Below, one piece after another: positions 10,816-21,829 of a stretch of 64,000 nt of DNA. Made by a program: the position numbers and the translations under genes. The notes beneath the pieces are model-generated. The model saw only the letters and a program-made list of their open reading frames with translations, was not told the DNA's origin and made no database searches. Each line of letters begins with the position of its first letter. Positions within the stretch are counted from its first letter, which is position 1. Source of the DNA: Acanthosepion pharaonis (taxonomy: Eukaryota; Mollusca; Cephalopoda; Sepiida; Sepiidae); NCBI GenBank assembly GCA_903632075.3, contig CAHIKZ030005641.1, positions 424,501 through 488,500 on the forward strand, in the 5' to 3' direction.

Positions 10816-11020
10816 TACGCACTGTTACATTAGAACATACCCACAACAAAACTGCATATCTCTTTTCAACGTTAAAAATTAATGTTTCTTCAGGTGAGAA
10901 ATCGTGATGGTACCATAAACATAAGGGTACAATCATGATTTTCCACGTTAATTTTTAACGTTGGACCAAATGAACAATTTTGTAGTGGGTATGTACATGA
11001 TCTAATGGAACAGTGCATAA
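10816..11020. mobile_element. MITE-like element with ~65-bp terminal inverted repeats
   Basis: The left end GCACTGTTACATTAGA...ACATACCCACAACAAAA and CAACGTTAAAAATTAA recur in reverse complement on the right as CCAACGTTAAAAATTAAC and GCACTGTTCCATTAGA. The arms are about 65-75 bases long with small indels, and the whole is about 205 bases. There is no coding potential. The target-site duplication is unclear because the left flank is a microsatellite. Confidence 0.75.
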
Positions 11021-11095
11021 TAAATAAATATTTATTGCTTTAATTTATTGAGCCCTGTTTTAAATTAACGTTTTGAAAGCTGAAATTTTATTATT

Positions 11096-11540
11096 TAATA
11101 TATTTTCTGTTTATACGTTATTTCTATAGATATAACTTAATTAAGTACCATTCAGTCCCAGAGAAGTGTCTGGTTAGTAAAGTCCGATTTTTCTCCATCG
11201 CTCATTCTTGCTCACGAAACTAATCTTAACGTAAACAATGGCAACATACTAGGAAATGGATTAAGTCCTACAATTATTTAATATATTTTCTGTTTATGCG
11301 TTATGCAGCATGTCAGGCTATATGGTGGTTCCCATAAGGCTTACAGGTTCGACTTCTGTTGGAGAACGCATATTTTCTACGAAATTTCTCGAACAAGTAG
11401 GACAGTAAATGAAATTAATACAATTTGATTAAAAAAGAAGAAGATTTACTTAATCAAATTATATCTATATAAACGGCGTATAAACAGAACATATATTAAT
11501 AGTTAATTAAATAGTTGTTGGACTTAATCTATTTCATAAT
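11096..11540. mobile_element. Nested palindromic MITE-like element
   Basis: The left arm at 11096-11145 (TTAATATATTTTCTGTTTAT, then ATAGATATAAC) is matched in reverse complement by 11458-11508. An inner arm at 11257-11300 (GGATTAAGTCCTACAA, then TTTCTGTTTATGCG) is also matched in reverse by the right side up to 11538. The interior at 11320-11440 (GCATATTTTCTACGAAATT) has a relative at 60190-60250. This reads as a palindromic element that inserted into, or duplicated within, another copy of itself. Confidence 0.65.
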
Positions 11541-11684
11541 ATAATATGAATTATATATTTAACATGATAAACAAAATTTTCGTGGGCTCTATTGTCAAGC
11601 ATTAGAATATGCCAATGTTATACAGTGTAGCAGAATAGGCCCCCTAAAAAGTAGGCTAACTACCAAATAAATATTTCTTCTTCA

Positions 11685-12190
11685 TCTGTGTGCTGTGTGC
11701 CTTAAAGATGTAGGCATTATGGCTCTCTATGAATTCCTGTATAATCTTTGTCTTTTTCTTAATCCCAATTCAGCACTTGCACAAGTTCTTTGGGTAGGTC
11801 CTACGCTGCTTTCTTCTATTTCTCTTGCTTCCATTATATCCTCTGAGTATCACGTTTTCCAAGCCCTCTGTCCTCATTATGTGTCCTAGAAAATTCAGCT
11901 GCCTTTATCTAATGTTACGCATCAGTGACCATTTTGTTTCCATTTTCTTCAATATTTCGTCGTTGTTCACGTTTTCAGTTCATGGTATTCTCAGCATGCT
12001 TCTGTAAAACCACATTTCTGTTGCTTCAAGTATCTTCTTCATCCGGGCTACATTGTTTAGCATCCACTGTCATATAGGAGGACATGACAGTTTAGAACTC
12101 TTCATTCCTAAAGATAGTTTCCTGATGCTTATGTCTTGGAAGACATCTTTTGCTAAAGGCAATAAACCTTTGTCTTTCGGCGTTGCAATT
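11685..12190 (-). mobile_element. LINE C-terminal fragment, minus strand
   Basis: On the plus strand this reads as the reverse of the LINE 3' end seen at 57005-57440: a TTCTTCTTC run, then GTGCTGTGTGCC, GGCATTATGGCTCTCTATGA, and further on ATGTGTCCTAGAAAATTCAG and TCAGCATGCTTCTGTAAAAC. The minus-strand reading matches the final 150 or so codons of that family, heavily mutated. The (GAA)n run at the 3' end fits the same microsatellite tail as the other copies. Confidence 0.75.
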
Positions 12191-12611
12191 TTCGTCCTGT
12201 GTTAAAGATTTCGTAGATATTTAATTTTTCGTATCTGTAAAAATTTCAGATAGGGTATATCTGTAAAAGGACAATGATATAATGGAATATGCATACACCT
12301 GTGTTCCCCCTCACTGGAATATGATTGGCTGGTGTCCGTCATAAATACTGACGGACATGTAGGTACGACAGAGTCATAGAGACTTTGCCTGAGAGCTAAG
12401 TCTATAACGACGCCCATTGGACTACGCCATTGATCTACACTTCTTACCTGCGACTACGACGCGTACCAGTCGATTACTGCTACCGTATTCCACTTAGCTA
12501 CTTCGTTTAAATATATCCCTTTCCGGGACAAATCAGACAATATGAATAAAAACAAAAGGAAAACTTATCCTACCAGCCGTTTTTCGTCATCTGAAGGACT
12601 TTATCAAAGAT

Positions 12612-12925
12612 TTTATTTTCTGACAAATTTGAACAGAAGTAAAGTCTCATCCCTTGTTTCCTGCTCAGGATTGGGTCTCCGATTCCTTCTAAAGTCTACC
12701 ACTATAATTTTAACGTCTCTGCCTAAACTCTGATATTTTATTTACTATTTATTTATTATATTTTTAGCTCAATAGGAATAGATATGTTCGCCTATCTTCA
12801 GCTTCACACTTCCCACCGAATTTTTGAACGGAAGTAAGGGTTCATCGTTTCTTGTTTAGGACTGGGCTTCCGGTTCCTTCTAAAGTCTACTTATACTCCT
12901 AATGTCTCCAACTGAATTTTGAAAT
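12612..12925 (+). repeat. Partial tandem duplication, ~200-bp period
   Basis: The block at 12627-12720 (TTTGAACAGAAGTAAAG, CAGGATTGGGTCTCCG, TTCCTTCTAAAGTCTACC) recurs at 12823-12920 (TTTGAACGGAAGTAAGG, GGACTGGGCTTCCGG, TTCCTTCTAAAGTCTACT). Only two copies are present. No gene is visible in or around them; the stretch 13000-14390 has only short unrecognised frames and a GC-richer patch at 13330-13580. Confidence 0.75.
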
Positions 12926-14394
12926 GTTATTCGCCGATTAAATCTTGACTTAGTCAGGTCTAGAAATATCCAACTATCTTTACTCTTATCTTGCTCTTTC
13001 TTACGCTAATAAAACAACTCCACACACTCTTATATACCGTACATATGAACACTAATGGGTACGTCTCAATCCTCATAAATACGTTGGAAACTATTGTAAG
13101 TGGGGGTAATATGCTGTCTACACTGACGGGGTGCGTTTTTAAGGTTTCATGAAAGTATGAGGTATATGGAGGATGGACTGGTGACGGACGAGTTTTTTGT
13201 GGTGAATGCGCAAATTGTAATGAATGAATGGGTCGTGAATCGGATTAGCTAGGTATAAGATAGTGAAGACCCCCAACAAAGCCTTTCCGTTTTTCGGCCT
13301 TGTGCCATAATTGTATGTTTTATACAATAAATATAAATATGCTGTCTATGCTGGTAGCGTGAGCAGTCAGCGTGGGTAGCTCTTGTCGTGTCCGAAGGCA
13401 GAGAGGAACCCGGACGAAGTTATCCCGAAGGATAGAGTCTCGTTCACGGAGGTAAACAGATACCCAAACCCGGGTATGCGGGGGTCTACGGGCAATTTTT
13501 GCCCAAGCCCACGGGCTCGGATTTCCCCACATTAACTTTGGCCTTGTGCTGCATCCTACCTCGTCCGGGGGCAGGTAAATATCGTAATATGCTGTCTCAG
13601 TAGTCCATCACTAACAGTGGTTCACCGCTGGCGAGTATTGGATTTTGTTGATGTTATAAAGATTAACATTTCATTTCCAAACACCGTTTTGGTTATTCCT
13701 CATTAAGTTACCCTTGCTAGGGTACAACAATAACCCTCTACCTTGAATGGCTCTTGGGCTTTGTATTGGGTGAACATCTGTAAAAAATATGTACATATAA
13801 GAGCAGAAATATTATTGGTTTTACAAATGTTTTAGGTAGAGGAATGAATATTCATCAGGTTAATGTCAAGTTTATGGAAAACATGAGGTTATACAATGCC
13901 TGATTTTGTTATCTCCAATTTGTAATTCGCATCATGGGCTGTTTCATTTTCTGAAAACCATACATTCTGTATTTAAATGCGCAATATTTACCGAAAACGA
14001 TTAAATTCAAATAAAAACTTAAATAAAACGCTCTGGTTACCATTTAAAAACCCAGCAGTAGTTGATATATCATAAAATCAACGAAGCAACTCAAAATATA
14101 AGAATTTATGATATAACGTCTTTAAAAAATGCTTATTTCTAGTGTCGCCTATGCAAAAAAAATGTCTGGAAGGCTTTGATCTTGTATTTATGTAACTTCG
14201 GTTGTATGTTTATTTTCTCACTCGTTCTCTTTGTGTGGACAAATGCAAGAAGATTTTTTTTTATATTATGGTTCTAAACATTGCAATTATTTCGGCAGAA
14301 CACCAGAGATTACCTAACAAACAGAATATTAAAATCATACTTTTTTTTTCACTCTCCATCTTGATATATTTAAAAGAGATTAAAACATAACCTT

Positions 14395-14520
14395 CTCTTA
14401 CGTGTTAATACCCTTGAGAAAGGTATAAATACATCTATTCTTCTCTTAGCTAAAGGTAAATAGCAGGACAGACTGGGTCCTATAGCCTTGGGTGGCAATC
14501 AATCTTGAAAAAAGAAAACT
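14395..14520 (+). mobile_element. SINE-A fragment
   Basis: The segment carries AATACCCTTGAGAAAGG, AAATAGCAGGACAGACTGGG and TATAGCCTTGGGTGGCAA, which align with 59500-59590 and with the reverse complement of 39200-39260. The 3' part of the family (CACCACTATAATCAAA and onward) is absent, so it is truncated at both ends. Confidence 0.65.
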
Positions 14521-14814
14521 GAAATCAAAACCAGCCTGGATAAAGTTAGGCTCCATCAGGCTATCTTGTCAAAGAAACACCACTGCTACGACGACCTTAA
14601 TGGTTTACTGATCTTGTGATATAAGCTACACTAACAAGATTTGGAAATAGTTCTACTGGATAGCATGTCTTAAAATAAACTTAGTAATGCAATCAATTTG
14701 AAATTGTACTTCTTATGACAGAGCTTTAACAATTCCCATATTTTTGCAATGATTTTCACCTTGTACAATGTTCGAGAGTAGCTCGAGATAGAGGCTTACA
14801 GAATAAGAATCACA

Positions 14815-15030
14815 GTTTATGGGTATACGTACGGAAAATAACAGTTAACCCAAGACTTGAACAGGTAAAGGTTGTAGTGATCGGGATAGCATCCGCTTGC
14901 GAGCCAGTTCCACAAAACTGTGGTTCGTGGGAAGAAGCTGCTCGAGCGGAATTTACTTCTCATCACTGGAATGGGAAGAGAGTAAGACTGTTTAGCTACA
15001 ATGCGTGTGGCATGACGGGTCTTCACCGTG
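14815..15030 (-). mobile_element. Jockey/CR1-like LINE C-terminus, minus strand
   Basis: The minus-strand frame reads KTRHATRIVAKQSYSLPIP, then SSSFFPRTTVLWNWLASG and PDHYNLYLFKSWVN. These match the C-terminal tail of jockey/CR1-like elements, which usually read FPRTxxLWNxLP...YNLxxFKxxVNRHL. About 70 codons are open. Its first codons (KTRHATRIVAKQ) are exactly the sequence amplified in the adjoining 56-bp minisatellite. Confidence 0.8.
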
Positions 15031-16502
15031 AAGGTTAGAACTACTGTTTAGCTACAATGCGTGTGGCATGACGGGTCCTCACCATGAAGGTGAGAACTAC
15101 TATTTAGCTACAATGCGTGTGGCATGACGGGTCTTCACCGTGAAGGTGAGAACAAATGTTTAGCTACAATGCGTGTGGCATGACGGGTGTTCACCATGAA
15201 GGTTAGAACTACTGGTTAGCTACAATGCGTGTGGCATGACGGGTCCTCACCGTGAAGGTGAGAACTACTGTTTAGCTACAATGCGTGTGGCATGACGGGT
15301 CTTCACCGTGAGGGTGAGAACTACTGTTTAGCTACAATGCGTGTGGCATGACGGGTCTTCACCGTGAAGGTGAGAACTACTGTTTAGCTACAATGCGTGT
15401 GGCATGACGGGTGTTCACCATGAAGGTTAGAACTACTGGTTAGCTACAATGCGTGTGGCATGACGGGTCTTCACCGTGAAGGTGAGAACTACTGTTTAGC
15501 TACAGTGCGTGTGGCATGACGGGTCTTCACCGTGAAGGTGAGAACTACTGTTTAGCTACAATGCGTGTGGCATGACGGGTCCTCACCATGAAGGTTAGAA
15601 CTACTGTTTAGCTACAATGCGTGTGGCATGACGGGTCTTCACCGTGAATGTTAGAACTACTGTTTAGCTACAATGCGTGTGGCATGACGGGTCTTCACCG
15701 TGAAGGTGAGAACTACTGTTTAGCTACAATGCGTGTGGCATGACGGGTCCTAACCATGAAGGTTAGAACTACTGTTTAGCTACAATGCATGTGGCATGAC
15801 GGGTCCTCACCATGAAGGTTAGAACTACTGTTTAGCTACAATGCGTGTGGCATGACGGGTCCTCACCATGAAGGTTAGAACTACTGTTTAGCTACAATGC
15901 GTGTGGCATGATGGGTGTTCACCATGAAGGTTAGAACTACTATTTGGCTACAATGCGTGTGGCATGACGGGTGTTCACCGTGAAGGTGAGAACTACTGTT
16001 TAGCTACAATGCGTGTGGCATGACGGGTCTTCACCGTGAAGGTTAGAACTACTGTTTAGCTACAATGCGTGTGGCATGACGGGTCCTCACCATGAAGGTT
16101 AGAACTACTGTTTAGCTACAATGCGTGTGGCATGACGGGTCCTCACCATGAAGGTGAGAACTACTGTTTAGCTACAATGCGTGTGGCATGACCGGTCTTC
16201 ACCGTGAAGGTGAGAACTACTGTTTAGGTACAATGCGTGTGGCATGACGGGTGTTCACCATGAAGGTTAGAACTACTGGTTAGCTACAATGCGTGTGGCA
16301 TGACGGATCCTCACCGTGAAGGTGAGAACTACTGTTTAGCTACAATGCATGTGGCATGACTGGTCCTCACCATGAAGGTTAGAACTACTGGTTAGCTACA
16401 ATGCGTGTGGCATGACGGATCCTCACCGTGAAGGTGAGAACTACTGTTTAGCTACAATGCATGTGGCATGACTGGTCCTCACCATGAAGGTTAGAACTAC
16501 TG
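14988..16502. repeat. 56-bp minisatellite, ~27 copies
   Basis: The unit TTTAGCTACAATGCGTGTGG, then CATGACGGGT, a TTCACCGTGAAGGT variant and GAACTACTG, repeats every 56 bases (14991, 15047 and so on). Units differ at a few fixed positions: CC/CT/GT after GGGT, CGTG/CATG, and GTGAG/GTTAG. Two successive 112-base dimers at 16278-16389 and 16390-16501 are identical, so higher-order amplification has occurred. Because 56 is not a multiple of three, the minus-strand frame inherited from the LINE stops within each unit. No spacers vary between units, so it is not a CRISPR-like array. Confidence 0.95.
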
Positions 16503-16509
16503 GCACTAA

Positions 16510-17480
16510 AGGATGCAATTCGTCTGAACACTTTCCATGGAAATAGAGATAGCGCACTTTGAAGCGGTTGTATGGTGGAAAATAATTTGTTACCTACAAG
16601 CTGTGAACAATCTTAATATCCCAATGGGCATGATAAGTTAAGTGCGGGAAAGTGATCACCAGTAGGGTGGTTAAAATGGAAATGACCGTGATACAAACAG
16701 AATCATGAACATATTCAGATGCTATATGACAAGCAAGTGTACGGCTTGAAAATCCACCAGTAGAGAAAAACAGTAGCAATGTAATGGCGTAAACTCTGGT
16801 AAATTGGGGTATACGCAAGACCCAGAATCACCCCCCCGGGCCCGGTTTCCACTAAGAAACTGTTCCCCCAGTGTAAAGCACATAAACCCAATAACTGTTA
16901 AGTTGACCCCAAATCATAACAAGCGGTAATATCATAACCACTGGGATACTGCGCTTAGTACCAAGAAGAGATGCAGATAAGCGTTTGAACACTATGACAA
17001 GTATCATTGTCAATAAAAAGGTCAGAAATTTTTCGTTATCTCGATACGCGTCAGTTTACAAAAAAAAAGCACTTTTGGAATACTTCTCTTCGCCTTATGG
17101 TTTGCTTACATGAGCGCTGGGAAATAATACCAAAACTTTCTTCTCTTTTGTTTTATTCTTTGATAACTGGCCCCTTTAGAGCCTTATGTCTTAAGCATCC
17201 CTTCTGTCAATTGGTGTTTCTTTATAATGCACTTTTCGACTGTCGGAATGGGTTTAGTTTCTCAAGAAACAAACCAGATTTTATATGCAATGACATGCAC
17301 CATAGGCCAAAAGATCTAGGACATCTTTTGAATTTCGAGGAAACGCTTAACATTTGAAGGTTGTATGCCTTTTCCAAAACTAATTTACTCGCTCACATCG
17401 GGACAGAGAAATTGTCTTATCCTGAAGGTTTTATCATATTTTCAATAATAGCAATAACGAAATTACTCGAAAAAAGACAT
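16510..17480. other. No recognised feature; unsupported open frame
   Basis: A C/G homopolymer patch sits near 16831-16841. The plus-strand frame at 17007-17357 (116 codons) has no domain, signal peptide or homology that I recognise, and it is followed in another frame by a LINE fragment. I treat it as part of an unidentified repeat. Confidence 0.4.
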
Positions 17481-17489
17481 AGAAATGCC

Positions 17490-17600
17490 TGCAATGTTAT
17501 CTATCCTGACCTGGCATTTCGAATTCAGTCACATTCCCACCACCGTGACGTGTCTTCCCCCTCTCTTTTCTATAAATAATTTCATGGCAGATTATCCATA
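17490..17600 (+). mobile_element. Jockey/CR1-like LINE fragment
   Basis: The plus-strand translation YPDLAFRIQSHSHHRDV, then SLFYK and FHGRLS, corresponds to the conserved DPxLxSxLQSLSHRRxVASLSLFYRYFHGRCS tract of the C-terminal part of these elements. The rest of the ORF is not found here. Confidence 0.7.
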
Positions 17601-17604
17601 TATA

Positions 17605-18255
17605 TTTCGGAAAGCTTTTGCAATCCTTGATCACTCTTGAGAAATAAATGAAAAAGGTTACTAAGCAACATTGTATACGTTATAAATTAAAATAAAATCG
17701 TTTTTAATATCACCATTTTTATCATTTTTATTATAAGACATCTATTATCATTTTTATTTTTAATAAATTATAATAAATGTTTTGCAGTTTAAGGGGTTGA
17801 TATTTTTATTATTTATATGTTTATATAATCAATACAATGCGTTTCGGGCGTACGTTTTGTTTTTCATTGCTATACGCCAACATTTGCATTCCCCTGTATT
17901 CGGATTTAATAGACACGTCTTTCCTACTCTTATTAGTCTGTTGAAGCGATGTTTATTATAGTAAATAAATTTTGTTTATCTTTTTTAATAACATGGCGGC
18001 TTGTCTAAATTTATAACTGATTTTGAATATTACAAGTATATTTAAATCGTTTTATCAAATATCTTCCTGGTCTCAATTTAAACTATATACGATTTTGTAT
18101 AATTGTAAAAACGCTTGATTCTATTGGCGAAGTTCAATGAAAAAGAATTAAAAATTGTAATTCCAACAGATAATTTATTGTTCAAACAGATATAATTCGG
18201 AAAGCTTTTGCAATCTTTGATGACACTTATTTATTTCTCAAGAGTGATCGGATGT
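17605..18255. repeat. Direct plus inverted repeat pair flanking ~550 bp
   Basis: GGAAAGCTTTTGCAATC occurs at about 17609 and again at 18200 in direct orientation. In addition TCACTCTTGAGAAATAAAT at about 17632 recurs in reverse complement at 18229-18247. The AT-rich sequence between them shows no gene. A mobile element or fold-back insertion is possible, but its class is unknown. Confidence 0.55.
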
Positions 18256-18469
18256 TTATATCACTATGTGTGTTACAATTAATTCCCACACTTGCAAATC
18301 CAGGCTGCAGCTCTTATCAATCCTTCAGCTTTCTTCTTTGCCTCTTGCGAAATTACGAAGTCCAGTCCATGATCAAGGGAGAGACCAATAATACAAATCC
18401 AACAGCTAAGTTCTTTCTTTTATCCTTTCATGTTTCTGTTTTTAATTTCTGGGAATTTAAGAAAAAGTT

Positions 18470-18695
18470 CAGCAATGTCGAGCCTGGTTAGTACCTAGAT
18501 GGGTGACCGCTAGGGAATGCCATGTACTGTAAGCTTAGTGGTGCAATGGATGTCTCAGTATTGTTAATCGAAGAGCCGAGTTCCAATTCCAGTTAGGTTC
18601 GTTATATTCCCTTACTCGCAACTACCATTAGGAAAAGCATAGCTCCACCTATTTTCCTCCAGATATGGCTTAATTAGTAATAATTTTATCACCAA
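18470..18695 (+). mobile_element. SINE with 5S rRNA-like head (truncated)
   Basis: The start reads AGCAATGTCGAGCCTGGTTA, then GTACCTAGATGGGTGACCGC and GGGAATGCC. This follows the 3' half of 5S rRNA, including the internal control region. A tRNA-like segment (GTGCAATGGATGTCTCAG, then GAGTTCCAATTCCAG) comes next, then the common SINE body ending TAATTAGTAATA. It is therefore a 5S-headed, tRNA-containing composite with the first half of the 5S head missing. An (AAT)n run follows. Confidence 0.8.
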
Positions 18696-18730
18696 GACAA
18701 TTATTATTTCAATAATAATAATAATAATAA

Positions 18731-19015
18731 CACAGAAAGAACAATCAAAGCTTATCGCCCAGACATCGTGATTAGAGACTGCAAAGACAAAATGTGCCTT
18801 CTTATTGACACGGCAGTCCCTGCAGACTGCAAGTATCTTTAAAGATTTCCAAAAGACAATTAAAATACAAAGACCTTGAAATCGAAATCTCAGAAATGTG
18901 TCACATGAAGACATAAAAAATTCCAGGAGTAGTTGGAGTCGTCAGATTGATTGGTAAATGTTTCAATAGACTCATTGAAGGGGTTCCTTGTAACTCACGC
19001 CTTAAAGAAATACAA
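18731..19015 (+). mobile_element. Restriction-like-endonuclease LINE C-terminus, plus strand
   Basis: Translation in three frames gives YRPDIVIRDCKDKMCLLIDT with AVPADC, then LKYKDLEIEIS, CHMKT, VVGVVRLIG, FNRLIEGVP and RLKEIQK. This matches the C-terminal end of a non-LTR element in which the RPDI...LIDxAVP residues resemble the PD...D core of a restriction-like endonuclease. That assignment is from memory of the family; the clade is not certain. Frameshifts and stops make it a relic. Confidence 0.75.
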
Positions 19016-19325
19016 AAGATGTTCTCACAAGTACATCCCCCCCCATTACGAAGGGTTTTATTTATGTAAAATGTGTGACTTTATTTCTTTTTGGAAAATA
19101 GAAAACAAAAAAAAAACATGTAAATGTGTATGATCTTTTTTTTAAGAGAACGGCTCAGTGGAAAAGTACCATATATTTCCATATAGCTTTGTAAGTTTCA
19201 AACATTCAGGAAAAGGAATTCTCCATTAGATTTATCTGAATATGTTATTTAAAACTGACATAAATAAAACTGCTTGCTTTACAACGAGATACTGCCTATA
19301 GCTCCAATGTACGCATAAATTGTTT

Positions 19326-19326
<1 letters not shown>

Positions 19327-19407
<81 letters not shown>
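19327..19407. repeat. (AT)n microsatellite, ~80 bases
   Basis: An uninterrupted AT dinucleotide tract lies between AT-rich unique sequence and the minus-strand LINE fragment. Confidence 0.96.
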
Positions 19408-19409
<2 letters not shown>

Positions 19410-19489
19410 TTTTCTTTCATTACGTGAGTGATCGTGGTTTTATGGAGTTTTCAGTCTTTTGTCTTCTTTTGGTACTTGTCTTCTACTCA

Positions 19490-20700
19490 TTTGATCAAAC
19501 ATGTCAAGTAAGTCTCTTGTCTTTTTCCCCTTGCTTCAATGGGCTTCTCTGTAACATGTGAGCGTTAAACAATCTACGTATTCTTTCTTAATCATGTATC
19601 CCCCAAATATCAGCTATTTTTTTCTGTTTGTTACCAGAAGTTTCTTTGTCGTTCCCCTTTTCTTACATAATTTGTCAATGTTATTCTCAACATTCTTCGC
19701 TCGTTTCAAATCCTTTCTTCATATGTGAGAAGTTCCGCAATATTTTCTGAATCATAGAGTGATTGTGAACAATGCTCTCGTTAGAAACATTTTAGGTATT
19801 TCACCAATGGTACATACAGTTTTTTTTTTCATTATTATTCAGAGTTTTCTTTCTCATAGACTGGTTGCCAATCAGAGTTGAAGAGCCTAGTTTGCTCTAA
19901 TATTTAATTCAGAGAGAGAGAGAGAGAGAGAGAGATATATTCATATCATTCTCAATGGTATTTGCGCTGAAATGAATGTAAGGAATTCGATTGGAAAGTA
20001 AATATAACGAACTCGCTTCTCTGATTCTCATTTTGAGTTTCTAGCATTCATACCACTCGCACATCCATTAAACTACCCGCACGTCCATTTAGGAAGTTAG
20101 ACATACGTCAGTAGAACCACATCTCTGTCACTTCAAATCTCCTTTACATTTGCAAGGATATTGTCCGGTATTCAATATTACGCATAGCAACCTAGCACTC
20201 TTTTCTTTGTTTCTAAGGACATTTTTTGGTTTCGTAAGGCTTTGGTTAATTTCCCAAAGGCATCTTTTGTTACTCCTATTCGACTTCGACTTCTGCCACA
20301 GTTTCCGCCGTCTGTTGCTACTTAACTCATTTAAATCTTTGCACATGCTTTATTCTAAGCTCCCCCATATGTAACCCGCACTCTGACTGTGTCTTTTGAT
20401 AACTACCATACATTCTGGCTTCTTACAATTAAAGGATAGCCTTTCTTGTGGTTTTTCCGAACGACACTATCTAAAAGGTTTTTCAGTTTTCTTTCTAAAT
20501 TTGCTATCGATATATTGTCGTCTACGTAGCATACGTTAACAACAATAAGTTCGCCGATTATGAATCCTGGTGGGTGTTTTTATACTCTGCTGATTATCTC
20601 GCTGTTTTATTGTTTTCTGAATGTTCCGTCAAGGTGTAGGCGATCACGACTCTCTACATGTTTCTTTTATTTTTAATCCGTAGTTTTTCATGGCTTATTG
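19490..20700 (-). mobile_element. LINE fragment with RT active site, minus strand
   Basis: Around 20517-20528 the minus strand encodes YVDD in the context VNVCYVDDNISIANLERKLK, the catalytic palm motif of a reverse transcriptase. Downstream on the minus strand follow KKxECMV-like sequence and, near 20230-20300, RCLWEINQSLTKPKN and LRNKEKSARLL, corresponding to the region just after the palm. The part down to 19490 fits the thumb and 3' end. Between 20620 and 20690 lies a separate 3'-end scrap (YAYTL-like), so two insertions may abut. An (AG)n run is at 19912-19936. Confidence 0.65.
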
Positions 20701-21168
20701 GGAACGAGATTGGAGTTGTTCCGTTGCGTGAACGATTTTGAATAGTTTTTTTTTTCTTCTCCTAAGCTGCCGCTAATAACGCAATTTAACCTGCTATGTA
20801 ATCCATAACTGACGGGTGATAAGAAAAGGAGTTGTGTCTTTTCCAATGGCATTAGCGCGAAATCAGTGGTAGGAACTAGGACTGAAATTGAACTCGCTTC
20901 ACTAATTCTAATTCCTGCAAGAATAATCTTTACAAACCTGTGCAAACTTTCATTATGTGTGTGTTCTTAGAAAGTATAAAACTTTTGATGATTATTAAAT
21001 TACATAAACTACAGAGTCAGCAAAAATCACCGAAACTGTAATCTAAATCGTTCTATTCATGTGAAGAAATACCAGATGGTCTGAATCTAATTTGATGACA
21101 ATAAGAAACCTTTGTTCAAGGTGGAGTTGAACTGTGATGACCCCAATATATAATGTGTTCACCGATAG

Positions 21169-21456
21169 AGATACTTCGCACTCAGCGTCATACCAGAATA
21201 TCAAATAGGCCAGCTACATCGGAGGACTGACCTGAAAGCTGATCTTATATCCATCAGGGGAGAATTACGTCTTAAAGATCATCTGTGGGCGCCCACGACA
21301 TGTAAACAGGTGGTAGACCTAGCAGTGCTTGTGGGCTCACGGTTCAACCGCAGGGCAGGACGATATATATGCGCCCCACCAGAGAAGGAAAGGACAGCGA
21401 ATTTCTTACGTCATCGCTACAAGATCCATGTTCGGAGAAAGCAGCCCAAATCCTGA
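21169..21456 (+). other. Unrecognised 95-codon open frame without ATG
   Basis: One plus-strand frame is open from just after TAG at 21166 to TGA at 21454. It is richer in GC and in charged residues than its surroundings, for example LRLKDHLWAPTTCKQVVDLA, VGSRFNRRAGRYICAPPEKE and RTANFLRHRYKIHVRRKQPK. No ATG precedes it in frame, and I recognise no family. It could be an exon, a piece of a retroelement gag or ORF1, or chance. A splice-acceptor call is not possible by eye. Confidence 0.35.
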
Positions 21457-21829
21457 CTCCCATATGTCGGTATTCACTAAGGATGCCCGGAGGTGAATAA
21501 ACACTTCTTTTACGCCATGTGAGATTTAGTCAGGTGCGCATATTAATATTTTCAAAGAAAATATTACAATATGATTGAAATCTATAGAGTATAAAATATC
21601 AATTTTCGTAAGCAACAGAATATCAGACCGCCTGCTTTTGTGGCGATTTATTCATTCCATTTATAAACCAAAAAACTGAATTATAACTTTAACTTAAGCC
21701 TATTCGGTTTCTTTAAATTAAACTAACGTCAACTTAAAATCGCAAACCGCCCACGTTGAAAGATTCTTAACCTAAACTAAACACGTCAACAAGAATGATA
21801 TGAGTAAATATATTCTTTGACAGACTTGT

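Noticed and set aside
14988..16502. Regularly spaced repeats resembling a CRISPR array
   Set aside because: The 56-base units are contiguous with no variable spacers, no cas genes occur, and the genome is eukaryotic. It is a minisatellite.
17007..17357. A 116-codon open frame as a possible host gene
   Set aside because: No recognisable motif, no exon context, and it is followed by LINE remains. Without transcripts it cannot be supported.
18612..18914. A 100-codon minus-strand open frame
   Set aside because: It is the antisense shadow of the plus-strand RLE-type LINE and the (AAT)n run.
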